Below, piece after piece: positions 26,206 through 34,923 of a stretch of 35,434 nt of DNA (position 1 is the stretch's first letter; each line of letters opens with the position of its first letter). Position numbers and translations under genes: made by a program. Location of the stretch: contig CANGAC010000009.1 in assembly GCA_947451425.1 (NCBI GenBank), positions 1 to 35,434 of the forward strand. Direction: 5' to 3'. The notes below the pieces were generated by a model. It was not told the DNA's origin. It did no database searches and saw nothing but the letters and a program-made list of their open reading frames with translations. The DNA comes from Bacteriovoracaceae bacterium (GTDB lineage: Bacteria; Bdellovibrionota; Bacteriovoracia; Bacteriovoracales; Bacteriovoracaceae).

Positions 26206-27329
26206 TTTTTCTGAAGAAGGCCTTCGAGCGCCTTCAGTTCATTCTTTAACTCCGCAGGAATGTCTATCCCTCCGGATCCCGAAAATTCAAACTCGAGGTT
26301 TTCCTTGTAGGTCGCAAAACACTGACGGGCGACGGGGTCTTTCGGGTACCGTCTCACACATTGTTTCAGGAACAAGTCACCGGATCCGAAGAAAGACTCT
26401 CTCTTGAGATAGATCTCCGTCCATCCGAGCCAGAAGCTCAGGCGGGCCGCAAGTTTACTGGAAGGATTCTCAAAAAAATAATTCGAGAGAATTCCAGAGC
26501 CAAGGAGAAGATCAACATCGTGCTTTCCGTCGAAGAGCTCCGCTTTCAGGAGTGGTCTCATCCGCTGGTGGATGAAAAACTCCGCTTCCCTGTCAGTTCT
26601 TAATCCGTTTTTCAGAACAGGGTCTTTCTTCCAGCTCTCGAGGTCCTTGATCCAGACAGAGAGACGCTCTTTCATGGCCGGATTTAATTTCTCATTTTTC
26701 CGATAGTCAGTAAAAAAGGCGGTGAGGTTTTCAGGATCTTTCTGAACTTTTGTCCCGATGAGAAGGATCTGCTTAAAGGGAAGCATGATGTCCCGTTGAT
26801 CATTTTTTATCAGCCGATCCTGAATCGATCTGATGAAGCTTCCTTTTGCGTCTACGTACCGACGAACAATGAGCTGGGCCACTCCCATGTCGAAGGGATC
26901 TTTCAGGCGGGAAGGATCAATCGACAGCTCGCCGTTCTGGAAGCTCGAAACGTAAGATGGTGGGAGCCGCGTGTGGCAGTCCATACACTGATTGGTGATT
27001 TCATGCAGTCGCCAGTGAGCGTAATCCGTCTGGCCTTCCTGAAAAGCCTTGAGACTCTGACCAACTGTCTCACGAATGACTTCGTAGGAAGGAGCGAAGA
27101 GATCCTCTTTCAGGATGCTCGAATGGCCTGCTTCTGTGAACGCACGATCAAGATCTTTGATGCTCTTTTCGATCTGAGCTTTATTCTCTTTCAGACGAAA
27201 CGCAGGTTCATCATGAAGATAGGGGATAAGATCAACGAGTGCCTCGAAGGCCTTGTTCATCTGAAGGACCGGCCCCGCGAGGACGGCAGTCATGAGGAAA
27301 AATGACAGCCACGATAATTTCTTCATCAT
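26202..27329 (-). CDS. Secreted c-type heme protein of unknown family
   Basis: Signal peptide MMKKLSWLSFFLMTAVLAG; ITNQCMDCHTRLPPSY (CxxCH). Confidence 0.75.
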   Translation of the reverse strand: MMKKLSWLSFFLMTAVLAGPVLQMNKAFEALVDLIPYLHDEPAFRLKENKAQIEKSIKDLDRAFTEAGHSSILKEDLFAPSYEVIRETVGQSLKAFQEGQTDYAHWRLHEITNQCMDCHTRLPPSYVSSFQNGELSIDPSRLKDPFDMGVAQLIVRRYVDAKGSFIRSIQDRLIKNDQRDIMLPFKQILLIGTKVQKDPENLTAFFTDYRKNEKLNPAMKERLSVWIKDLESWKKDPVLKNGLRTDREAEFFIHQRMRPLLKAELFDGKHDVDLLLGSGILSNYFFENPSSKLAARLSFWLGWTEIYLKRESFFGSGDLFLKQCVRRYPKDPVARQCFATYKENLEFEFSGSGGIDIPAELKNELKALEGLLQKK

Positions 27330-27787
27330 TTAAATAATCTTTTGGTGAAAAAGTTTATGGAAGTATCCGGCAGGATCGGGGAACCTTGCACGAAGAGTTC
27401 CAGGAGATCATCCGTCGTGATAATGCCTTTGAGCTTTCCCTTGGTATCTTCGATGAGGAAAGCTGAAACTTTCTGCGCGAGCATTTCCTCGGCGACTCTG
27501 CGGATGGAAGTGTTTTCGGCTACGACGTAAACCGGCCAGCTCATGAAATCATCCACAATAAGAGTCTCATCCAGAGAAATGGACTTATGGAAAGCCGTTT
27601 CCTTTTTCGCGGTCATCGCCAGCTGCATGTCTCGGTCACTCAGCATCCCCACCACAAAGTTCTGCTCGTTCATGACCGGGAGGTGACGGATTTTGTGTTC
27701 CACCATGAGGGCGTATGCTTCCTTCATTGTCTTTCCTGCCCTGATCGTATGCAGGGCCGTTGTCATGACATTCTTGGTGTTGATCAT
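27326..27787 (-). CDS. CBS-domain pair protein
   Basis: NVMTTALHTIRAGKTMKEAYALMVEHKIRHLPVMNEQNFVVGMLSDRD and IKGIITTDDLLELF. Confidence 0.93.
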   Translation of the reverse strand: MINTKNVMTTALHTIRAGKTMKEAYALMVEHKIRHLPVMNEQNFVVGMLSDRDMQLAMTAKKETAFHKSISLDETLIVDDFMSWPVYVVAENTSIRRVAEEMLAQKVSAFLIEDTKGKLKGIITTDDLLELFVQGSPILPDTSINFFTKRLFK

Positions 27788-28374
27788 AAACTTCCTTTCT
27801 TCTTTGAATCATTCAGCTGTTTCCAGATGAAATATCCTGTGGCCAGAACTCCGGCCGAAAGGAATGTCGCCTGTTGAATCTGGTTCTGAACGGGGGTCGA
27901 GGGAGACGCGGTCAGATTTTGGAGCATAAGAAGCGAAGCTGTCATGGTCATGGCCGTTGCGACTTCCGGTGTGACCTTGATGGTTGCCGGAGCGGCGATA
28001 TTTTTTGTCGTGAAGACCCGCGACGGTTCCGTTATTTTTTCATTCGAAATGCCCAGCTCTTTCAGAGAGACCGGATGGATACTCTGGATGTGGAAAACAG
28101 GATTCATTTCCATTCTGGTGTCTTTCTTTTCAGGCCGGTAACTGACGTAACCTTTCAGGAGGACTTCATCATCCGGGCCTAATTTTTTCAGGACTTCGGT
28201 CAGTCCGGCATTTTCCAGCTCGATGGCATGTCCATCGAAGGTAGATGTTTCCTTAATCGAATGGATTCTGGCAAGGACATGGACGTCTTCAAATTTGGCG
28301 GATTGTGCGTTCACAAAAGTCGTGGAGAGGACAAAGACTATCAGCGCAAGGACTTTAACGGAGTAATTTTTCAT
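27784..28374 (-). CDS. Secreted/membrane hypothetical protein, first gene of the coupled operon
   Basis: Signal peptide MKNYSVKVLALIVFVLSTTFVNA; C-terminal hydrophobic segment FLSAGVLATGYFIWKQL; ATGA overlap with CBS gene. Confidence 0.75.
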   Translation of the reverse strand: MKNYSVKVLALIVFVLSTTFVNAQSAKFEDVHVLARIHSIKETSTFDGHAIELENAGLTEVLKKLGPDDEVLLKGYVSYRPEKKDTRMEMNPVFHIQSIHPVSLKELGISNEKITEPSRVFTTKNIAAPATIKVTPEVATAMTMTASLLMLQNLTASPSTPVQNQIQQATFLSAGVLATGYFIWKQLNDSKKKGSL

Positions 28375-28431
28375 ATAATGAAAATACTACTCCGCTCGAC
28401 AACCGGGGATGAGTGCAGTCATGGCCCCGGC

Positions 28432-28443
28432 TGATTTAGATCA
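28432..28443. promoter_or_regulatory. FNR/CRP-like site TGATTTAGATCA upstream of the 28374 operon
   Basis: Perfect TGAT-N4-ATCA dyad (extended CTGAT-TTAG-ATCAG); TAGTAT begins 49 nt downstream of its centre on the minus strand. Confidence 0.7.
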
Positions 28444-28448
28444 GGTTT

Positions 28449-29165
28449 TTACTTCTGAATGAGCGAGTTGATGGATTTCCCTTCAACTGAGCGCACATAT
28501 AAAAGAACTTCTGAGTGAGGAAGGGCCTTCACATTGAATTTCACCGGAATTTCAATTCTTGTCTGGTGTTCATTGCAGACTGATCCAGTCTTCTTCATGA
28601 CAGGAAGAATGGAAATCGTGTCTTTCTTATTGGTCATGTATTCCACATGGTCAAAGCTCACACAGTCACTGGGAGTTTTCGCATAGATCACCGCGTCCCC
28701 GCTGAGGCCTCCGGTAAATCCGAGTTCGACATATTCTGCGATCGGATAGAGATGGTCATCGACGCTGTCAGAGCTTGAAACTTCAACCAGGAGATTCTCG
28801 TTTTGTCCGTAACGCGTGCTTTCGTTGACCGCAATCTGGTAATTGCCACCCTGGAGACTTCCCAGTGAAATTTCCTCTCTGAAAGGGATCGCCATCGGCT
28901 CGCAAAGCTCAGACGATTCTTCTTTGCGTTTTACGGCAGTCATCTTGATGGAAATTTTCTCATCTTTCACAACGACGTCAATTTTGTTGCGGATGAAACA
29001 CGGGTTGGGGAATTTTCCGGTGACGATCACTTCGACGTTGTCATTATTATCAAATCCCTGAGGAACAAAGAGATGGTCCACGGGTGAGACAATCACTTCT
29101 TGTGGTGAGGCAAGAGCCACGGAACAAAACGAGAGTGCTGCAATAATAAAGGACATGTGTTTCAT
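28449..29165 (-). CDS. Secreted hypothetical protein, paralogue of 30384..31079
   Basis: Signal peptide MKHMSFIIAALSFCSVALA; VDHLFVPQGFDNNDNVEVIVTGKFPNPC shared with the paralogue. Confidence 0.8.
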   Translation of the reverse strand: MKHMSFIIAALSFCSVALASPQEVIVSPVDHLFVPQGFDNNDNVEVIVTGKFPNPCFIRNKIDVVVKDEKISIKMTAVKRKEESSELCEPMAIPFREEISLGSLQGGNYQIAVNESTRYGQNENLLVEVSSSDSVDDHLYPIAEYVELGFTGGLSGDAVIYAKTPSDCVSFDHVEYMTNKKDTISILPVMKKTGSVCNEHQTRIEIPVKFNVKALPHSEVLLYVRSVEGKSINSLIQK

Positions 29166-29247
29166 AATTCCTCCCTGGAATATTTCTGATGGAAAAAACA
29201 TACCGAACCAAATGCGTGGTGAAGCTGAGCTTTGCCGGGAGGAATTA

Positions 29248-29259
29248 TGATTCTCATCA
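29248..29259. promoter_or_regulatory. FNR/CRP-like site TGATTCTCATCA in a divergent intergenic region
   Basis: Perfect TGAT-N4-ATCA followed by TGTTT. Confidence 0.7.
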
Positions 29260-29295
29260 TGTTTGAAGCATTCTCTTATCTATAAGATGTTTTTT

Positions 29296-30288
29296 ATGCG
29301 AACGGCTATTTTTGATACTCATGATTTTGAACAGAAGGTATTTGCGAAGGAAAATCTTTCCTTTGGCCACGAACTTACGTTCTTCCCCATGGGACTCAGG
29401 CAAGAAACCGCATCGCTCGCCGCAGGATTTCCGTGCGTGTGCCCCTTTGTGAATGACGACCTCTCAAAAGCAACTCTGGAAAAACTGAAGGCGGGGGGAA
29501 CTGTTCTGATTGCTCTGCGGTCTGCCGGCTTTAATCATGTCGACCTGAATGCCGCTAAAGATCTGGGTCTGTCTGTTGTAAGAGTCCCTGAGTATTCGCC
29601 CTTTGCTGTCGCCGAGCACGCGGTGGCAATGCTCCTTACCCTGAACAGGAAAACACACAGAGCTTACAACCGTGTGAGGGAAGGGAATTTCTCTCTCTCT
29701 GGTCTTGTTGGGTTTGACCTCCATGGGAAAACAGTCGGGGTCATCGGCACGGGAAAAATCGGAAAAGTCTTCGCGACCATCATGCAGGGCTTTGGCTGCC
29801 GGATTCTCCTGAATGATATTACCGAGGATAAAGACCTGGCACTCAAGACTGGCGGAAAGTATACGACTCTCAACGATATCTTCTCCACTGCAGATATCAT
29901 CTCTCTCCATCTTCCTTTGAAAAAAGAAACCCACCACCTGATAGATGAATCCGCTTTCGATAAGATGAAGAAAGGGGTGATTCTGATCAACACCGGAAGA
30001 GGGGCACTCATTGATACGAAGGCGCTGATAAAGAATCTGAAAAATGGGCGAGTCGGTGCTGCTGGCCTTGACGTCTATGAGGAAGAAAGCGGCGTTTTCT
30101 TTCAGGATCATTCCGGGCAGATCATGACGGACGATGTTCTCGCGCGTCTCATGACTTTTTCCAACGTGCTTATCACTGGTCACCAGGCGTTTCTCACAAA
30201 TGAGGCGCTGGAAAATATCGCCGCTACGACACTTGAAAACATCTCCGCGTTTCAGCGCGGTGAAGCGCTCCGGAACTCCGTGCTGTGA
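29296..30288 (+). CDS. ldhA: D-lactate dehydrogenase (D-2-hydroxyacid dehydrogenase family)
   Basis: MRTAIFDTHDFEQKVF; FNHVDLNAAKDLGLSVVRVPEYSPFAVAEHAVAMLLTLNRK; TVGVIGTGKIGKVFA; GVILINTGRGALIDTKAL; GLDVYEEE. Confidence 0.92.
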   Translation: MRTAIFDTHDFEQKVFAKENLSFGHELTFFPMGLRQETASLAAGFPCVCPFVNDDLSKATLEKLKAGGTVLIALRSAGFNHVDLNAAKDLGLSVVRVPEYSPFAVAEHAVAMLLTLNRKTHRAYNRVREGNFSLSGLVGFDLHGKTVGVIGTGKIGKVFATIMQGFGCRILLNDITEDKDLALKTGGKYTTLNDIFSTADIISLHLPLKKETHHLIDESAFDKMKKGVILINTGRGALIDTKALIKNLKNGRVGAAGLDVYEEESGVFFQDHSGQIMTDDVLARLMTFSNVLITGHQAFLTNEALENIAATTLENISAFQRGEALRNSVL

Positions 30289-30293
30289 TTTCC

Positions 30294-30305
30294 TGATAAA
30301 AATCA
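30294..30305. promoter_or_regulatory. FNR/CRP-like site TGATAAAAATCA
   Basis: Perfect TGAT-N4-ATCA dyad; GATATT begins ~50 nt from its centre, upstream of the 30384 gene. Confidence 0.72.
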
Positions 30306-30383
30306 TTTCCTATTCCCACGAAGATCAGCGGCAGTCAGTTTCGTAAGTGGATATTGTCCTTTCATCAACCAATGGAGGTTTGT

Positions 30384-31079
30384 ATGAAACGGATTCTTTG
30401 CGCCACTCTCATGATGATGTCAGTCCCTTCGGTTTACGCTCAGCTCGATGTTACTCCTGCTCCCGTGAAACACTTATATGTTCCCACTGGATTCGACAGC
30501 AATGACTCGGTTGAAGTCGTTGTCACAGGGAATTTTCCTAACCCATGCTACTCGAGAAACACCGTTTCCGTTGAAGTGAAAAATGAAAATATTAATGTCG
30601 AAATCAGTGCCCTGAGAAGAGATGACAAGCTCCGTTGTCCGGACGTTGCGGTTCCGTTCAAGGAAGTTGTTTCTATCGGAAATCTTCAGGGTGGCGATTA
30701 TAAGATCAATGTGAACGGAACGCTTTCTGAGGCCCTGACAATTTCAGAGGCCACTTCCGGTGCCGTTGATGATCATCTTTATGCGGCCATTGACCAGCTT
30801 GAGCATAAAGGCGGAGATAATTACATTCTCCACGGCTGGCGCTACAGTCCCTGCATTGACCTTGACCGCGTGGAAGTTGTTTCCAATGGTAAGGACACAC
30901 TCTCAGTCCTTCCGATCATGAAACAAAATTCGGATTTCTGTCCGATGAAACTCACACCAGTTTCGTATCCAGTGAACCTGGCCGTGCGTGGACTGAAAAT
31001 CCAGGAACCACTGGTCCATATCCGTACAATGGATGGGAAATCTTTCAACACTGTTCTTGATCTGAGAGAACGCAGATGA
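30384..31079 (+). CDS. Secreted hypothetical protein, paralogue of 28449..29165
   Basis: Signal peptide; VKHLYVPTGFDSNDSVEVVVTGNFPNPC and VDDHLY shared with the paralogue; SD GGAGG before ATG 30384. Confidence 0.82.
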   Translation: MKRILCATLMMMSVPSVYAQLDVTPAPVKHLYVPTGFDSNDSVEVVVTGNFPNPCYSRNTVSVEVKNENINVEISALRRDDKLRCPDVAVPFKEVVSIGNLQGGDYKINVNGTLSEALTISEATSGAVDDHLYAAIDQLEHKGGDNYILHGWRYSPCIDLDRVEVVSNGKDTLSVLPIMKQNSDFCPMKLTPVSYPVNLAVRGLKIQEPLVHIRTMDGKSFNTVLDLRERR

Positions 31080-31711
31080 ACGCACTTGTTCTCATCTTCC
31101 TTCTCGTTACAACCGGAAGTCAGGCAGCTTGTCTGCCTGACTCCGCTCCCACCTCAGACAAAATCCTTCTCGACGTACGGGATATTGAAGACGCCGCCTC
31201 ACATTTTGAGAGTGTGGTGAAAACGATTCTTCCGTCCGGAAATGATCTCATCGTGAGACTTGAGCCCAACAGCGAAAGAACGAACGCTGAAATTACCAAG
31301 GCCGGAACTGAGTTCTCCTTAACTGTCTGGGGAGGAATGCTCGGACATCCGACCATGGACCGCGGGACCTTCCTGCTCCTTCTTTGCCATGAACTGGGCC
31401 ACGCTCTCGGGGGTCCACCGCTTAAATCAAAAACGGGCTGGTCTTCTACTGAAGGACAGGCCGATTATTTTTCCGGCGCCGGATGCTTTCATCTCTTCGA
31501 TCCTGAAGAAGATATCTTTCTTAAGTCCGCGCTGAATCTCACGACGATCTATGCCGGTGTCACCCGTGAACCGGTTCCTCATTTGAATAGTTGTGATGAC
31601 ACTCAGGTCCTCCGGACAAATTTCGGTTATCCTGCCGTTCAGTGCCGGCTGGATTCCCTCATCGCTGGCTGGAGAAATCTTCCACGGCCCCGGTGCTGGT
31701 TTTTTCCCTGA
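31076..31711 (+). CDS. Secreted putative zincin-like metalloprotease
   Basis: ATGA overlap; signal peptide; FLLLLCHELGHALGG (HExxH) followed by EGQADYFSG. Confidence 0.7.
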   Translation: MNALVLIFLLVTTGSQAACLPDSAPTSDKILLDVRDIEDAASHFESVVKTILPSGNDLIVRLEPNSERTNAEITKAGTEFSLTVWGGMLGHPTMDRGTFLLLLCHELGHALGGPPLKSKTGWSSTEGQADYFSGAGCFHLFDPEEDIFLKSALNLTTIYAGVTREPVPHLNSCDDTQVLRTNFGYPAVQCRLDSLIAGWRNLPRPRCWFFP

Positions 31712-31720
31712 TAAGAATCA
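31709..31720. promoter_or_regulatory. FNR/CRP-like site TGATAAGAATCA upstream of USP gene
   Basis: Perfect TGAT-N4-ATCA followed by TGTTT. Confidence 0.72.
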
Positions 31721-31792
31721 TGTTTCAGAAAAGGCCCGGTCATCCCCTGATCCGGAATAATTACCGAAAATAGAAGCACCAAGGGAGTCCTT

Positions 31793-32251
31793 ATGTCCTT
31801 CGCTAAAAAAGTTGTGATCGCCGTCGATTTTACAGAAGACCTTCCTCAGCGCCTGAAGAGTCTGCGCAAACTGGATTTCCTGAACCACAGTGAACTCCAC
31901 TTCGTGCACGTCTTTCCCACCACCACTTATCCGTTTGGATTGGGTGAGTTTCCGCTGATCTTTCCTATGGAAGCGGACCGCGACGTGATCTCACAGTCGG
32001 GCATTGCCTTACTCGTGAACATGACCGAGCTTGCGATGGCCGCAACGTTCGTCGGCAGGATCATTCCGAAAATTCTTTTTAGTGATAGCGAAAAGAGCTG
32101 CTTCACGCGCTACGTGGAAGAAGTTCACGCGGATCTCGTCATTGTTTTTCCGCGCAGGCGCCACGGATTCTTCGACAGTTCATTTGGTGAATACGTCAGT
32201 AAGCACGCTCACAGCGATGTGCTTTTTATCAAGCCTAAGGAGACGGTATGA
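31793..32251 (+). CDS. Universal stress protein (USP) family
   Basis: KKVVIAVDFTEDLPQRLKSLRKLDFLNHSELHFVHVF; VIVFPRRRHGFFDSSFGEYVSKHAHSDVLFIKP. Confidence 0.83.
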   Translation: MSFAKKVVIAVDFTEDLPQRLKSLRKLDFLNHSELHFVHVFPTTTYPFGLGEFPLIFPMEADRDVISQSGIALLVNMTELAMAATFVGRIIPKILFSDSEKSCFTRYVEEVHADLVIVFPRRRHGFFDSSFGEYVSKHAHSDVLFIKPKETV

Positions 32252-32490
32252 ACGTAAATAATGAAGGTTTTTCTATCGCGGATCTGGAAGTTGAGAAAAT
32301 CGCCCTCGAAGACCGGATCAAAAGGCTCGAAGCCGATCTGAAGCAACCCCTGGAAGCTGACTTTCATGAGCAAGCCTCGCAGCTCAGCAATCAGATTATC
32401 CTGAGACGCCTGATAGAAGTTGAGCGTAATTATCTGCGTAAAGTGAATTTTGAACTCGAATCCCGGAAGCAGGCCGCAGGAAGAATCTGA
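32248..32490 (+). CDS. Small coiled-coil-like hypothetical protein
   Basis: ATGA-coupled to the USP gene; charged heptad-like ADLEVEKIALEDRIKRLEADLKQ. Confidence 0.65.
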   Translation: MNVNNEGFSIADLEVEKIALEDRIKRLEADLKQPLEADFHEQASQLSNQIILRRLIEVERNYLRKVNFELESRKQAAGRI

Positions 32491-32537
32491 GCAATTTCCG
32501 CATGGCCAGGCCAGGACGAGCTATTTTATGCTAAAAC

Positions 32538-32549
32538 TGATAGAAATCA
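32538..32549. promoter_or_regulatory. FNR/CRP-like site TGATAGAAATCA upstream of the histidine kinase
   Basis: Perfect TGAT-N4-ATCA followed by TGTTT; 28 bp before ATG 32578. Confidence 0.7.
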
Positions 32550-32577
32550 TGTTTCTAGCGCTCAACCAGGCTTATCT

Positions 32578-33807
32578 ATGTATCAGATGACTTTTCAAGC
32601 GATTTTCGAATACTCCTCATTAGGGATTATTATCTCTGATACTCAGGGCAATATTCTCCAGGTAAATCCCTGGGCAGCTAAAACATTTGGTTACGACGTA
32701 GATGAGCTTGTCGGCCGGAAGATTGAAGTCCTCGTGCCTCCGGACCTCAGAAAAAAGCACGTGGGCCAGCGCGAATCCTACGCGGCCAATCCACATCCCC
32801 GTTCCATGGGGCTGAATATGAATCTCCTGGCGGTGAAGAAAAACGGAGATTATTTTCCGGTAGAAATCAGTCTCACTTATTACGACTTCGTCGGACAGAA
32901 GCAGATCGTGAGTTTCATCAACGACATCACAGTCCGGAAAGCAGCTGAAGTGAATCTTCTGAAACTTACCGAGGAGCTGGAGTCGAAAGTCAACGAGCGT
33001 ACCAAAGAGCTCTCCGATGCCCTTCTTGAACTTAATCACACCAATGAAGGTCTCCGGCTCGAGATGGAACACAGAAAGCGTGTCGAAGCACAGATCCGCG
33101 ACATGCTGGAAAAAGAAAAAGAACTGAACGAACTTAAATCCCGCTTTGTCTCCATGGCCTCGCATGAGTTCCGCACACCCCTCGGAGGAATTCTTTCCTC
33201 GATCACACTGATTGACCGTTACGCGAAGGACGAAGATGCTCCCAAGAGAGAAAAACACATCCACAGCATCAAGAAATCCGTCAGAAACCTTACCAATATC
33301 CTGAATGACTTTCTTTCTCTCGATAAACTTGATCAGGGGAAAATTTCTTCTTCGCCCGCAGAATTTAATCTGAAAGATCTGGTGAATGAAACTGTCGATG
33401 AGTTCCGTGAGACGACTGAGAAAGGACATTCCTTCTCTGTGTCTCATGGAGACGGGTCTTTCTCCCTTTATCAGGATAAGGACATGATGAGGAACGTTCT
33501 CATCAACCTCATCTCAAATGCCATCAAGTACTCTTCGGAGTCCGGCACTATTTTCGTGCGGACCGAAACGAAAGGTGGCCTGGTTAAGATTGAAATTGAA
33601 GACCAGGGGATGGGAATCCCCGAAGCCGACCAGAAGCATCTTTTTGAGCGCTTCTTCCGCGCCCACAACGTGACGAACCTCCAGGGCACGGGCCTCGGCT
33701 TAAATATCGTCAAGCGCTACCTCGATCTCATGGGCGGCTCCATCACTTTTACCAGTAAAGAAAACCACGGCACCAAGTTCATCGTTACTCTTCCGGAGAA
33801 AAAATGA
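32578..33807 (+). CDS. PAS-domain sensor histidine kinase, FixL-like PAS
   Basis: PAS region (FGYDVDELVGRKIEVLVPPDLRKKHVGQRES...GDYFPVEISL), H-box SMASHEFRTPLGG, N-box NLISNAIKYS, G-boxes DQGMGIP and GTGLGLNIVKRYL. Confidence 0.93.
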   Translation: MYQMTFQAIFEYSSLGIIISDTQGNILQVNPWAAKTFGYDVDELVGRKIEVLVPPDLRKKHVGQRESYAANPHPRSMGLNMNLLAVKKNGDYFPVEISLTYYDFVGQKQIVSFINDITVRKAAEVNLLKLTEELESKVNERTKELSDALLELNHTNEGLRLEMEHRKRVEAQIRDMLEKEKELNELKSRFVSMASHEFRTPLGGILSSITLIDRYAKDEDAPKREKHIHSIKKSVRNLTNILNDFLSLDKLDQGKISSSPAEFNLKDLVNETVDEFRETTEKGHSFSVSHGDGSFSLYQDKDMMRNVLINLISNAIKYSSESGTIFVRTETKGGLVKIEIEDQGMGIPEADQKHLFERFFRAHNVTNLQGTGLGLNIVKRYLDLMGGSITFTSKENHGTKFIVTLPEKK

Positions 33808-34856
33808 AACGCATTCTTATCATTGAAGATGACACCACCATGCGGGAGAACACCGCGGAGATCCTCGGTCTGGCGAACTACGAAGTTCATACGGCGCCCA
33901 ATGGAAAGGCGGGAAGCCTTATCGCAAAAGAGCTTAAACCCGATCTCATCATCTGCGACATCATGATGCCGGAGCTTGATGGCTGGGGCGTCCTGCACAT
34001 CCTATCTAAGGACCCGAAGACTTCATCGATCCCTTTCATCTTTCTGACGGCGAAAGCGGAAAAAAGTGAAATCAGAAAGGGGATGGAACTCGGAGCCGAT
34101 GACTATCTCACGAAGCCGTTTGAAGAAACAGAGCTTCTGAGTGCCATCGAAGTGCGCCTCCGGAAAAAAGAGCTTCTTAAAAACGAATTTTCCAGGAACG
34201 CCCAGGGGCTTTCCACTTTTCTCGAGGAAGCAGCCGGTCTGGATGAACTGAAAACCCTCTCTACTAATCGCCCGATTTCTCACTATAAGAAAAAAGAAGT
34301 GATTTTCCACGTCGGTGATAAGCCTCACTATGTTTTCTTCCTCTCGAAAGGGAGTATCAAGACTTATAAGACTCACGATGACGGCAAAGAGTTCATCACT
34401 CAGGTCTTCAAGGCGGGAGACTTCTTCGGGCACGTTCCACTTTTTGAGAACAGCAGCTATGCTGACTCCGCTGTCGTTCTCGAAGAAAGTGAGATCGTAA
34501 AAATTCCGAAAGAGGACTTCATCTCCCTTCTCAACCGGAACCGGGACGTCTCCGCAAAATTCATCCGCATCCTTTCTAATCAGGTCGAAGAACAGGAAAG
34601 GCAACTCATCCGCATGGCCTATGATACCGTCAGAAAAAGGACGGCCGAGGCGCTCCTTAAGCTCCATCGGGCAGGCACCACGAACGGGACGAAGTCTTCG
34701 GTGCGGGTGACCCGGGACGATCTTGCCAATATGATCGGGACGGCGACAGAGACTGTGATCCGTTGTCTTTCGGAATTTAAAGAAGATGGACTGATTGAAA
34801 TCCACGGCCGTGAGATCGTGGTGCTTGATCCTGAAGGCCTCGGTGATGTTCCCTGA
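33804..34856 (+). CDS. Response regulator: receiver domain + cNMP-binding-like domain + HTH_Crp output
   Basis: REC: ILIIEDD, DLIICDIMMPELDGW, FLTAKAE. Sensor barrel: HVGDKPHYVFFLSKGSIKTYKTHDDGKEFITQVFKAGDFFGH. HTH: VTRDDLANMIGTATETVIRCLSEFKEDGLIEI. ATGA-coupled to the kinase. Confidence 0.93.
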   Translation: MKRILIIEDDTTMRENTAEILGLANYEVHTAPNGKAGSLIAKELKPDLIICDIMMPELDGWGVLHILSKDPKTSSIPFIFLTAKAEKSEIRKGMELGADDYLTKPFEETELLSAIEVRLRKKELLKNEFSRNAQGLSTFLEEAAGLDELKTLSTNRPISHYKKKEVIFHVGDKPHYVFFLSKGSIKTYKTHDDGKEFITQVFKAGDFFGHVPLFENSSYADSAVVLEESEIVKIPKEDFISLLNRNRDVSAKFIRILSNQVEEQERQLIRMAYDTVRKRTAEALLKLHRAGTTNGTKSSVRVTRDDLANMIGTATETVIRCLSEFKEDGLIEIHGREIVVLDPEGLGDVP

Positions 34857-34865
34857 TCAAAATCA
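34854..34865. promoter_or_regulatory. FNR/CRP-like site TGATCAAAATCA upstream of second USP gene
   Basis: Perfect TGAT-N4-ATCA followed by TGTTT; TAATAT at 34912-34917. Confidence 0.72.
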
Positions 34866-34923
34866 TGTTTTAGAATAACTCAGCTCATCGCTGCAATCAC
34901 TCGGTATCACGTAATATTTCCCT

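Noticed and set aside
29464-30306. 280-aa minus-strand ORF antisense to ldhA
   Set aside because: No motifs and entirely overlaps a clear dehydrogenase; treated as reverse-strand artefact.
32620-33447. 275-aa minus-strand ORF antisense to the histidine kinase
   Set aside because: Phe/His-rich shadow of a clear PAS-HisKA CDS.
34023-34805. 260-aa minus-strand ORF antisense to the response regulator
   Set aside because: Shadow ORF within a convincing REC-cNMP-HTH gene.
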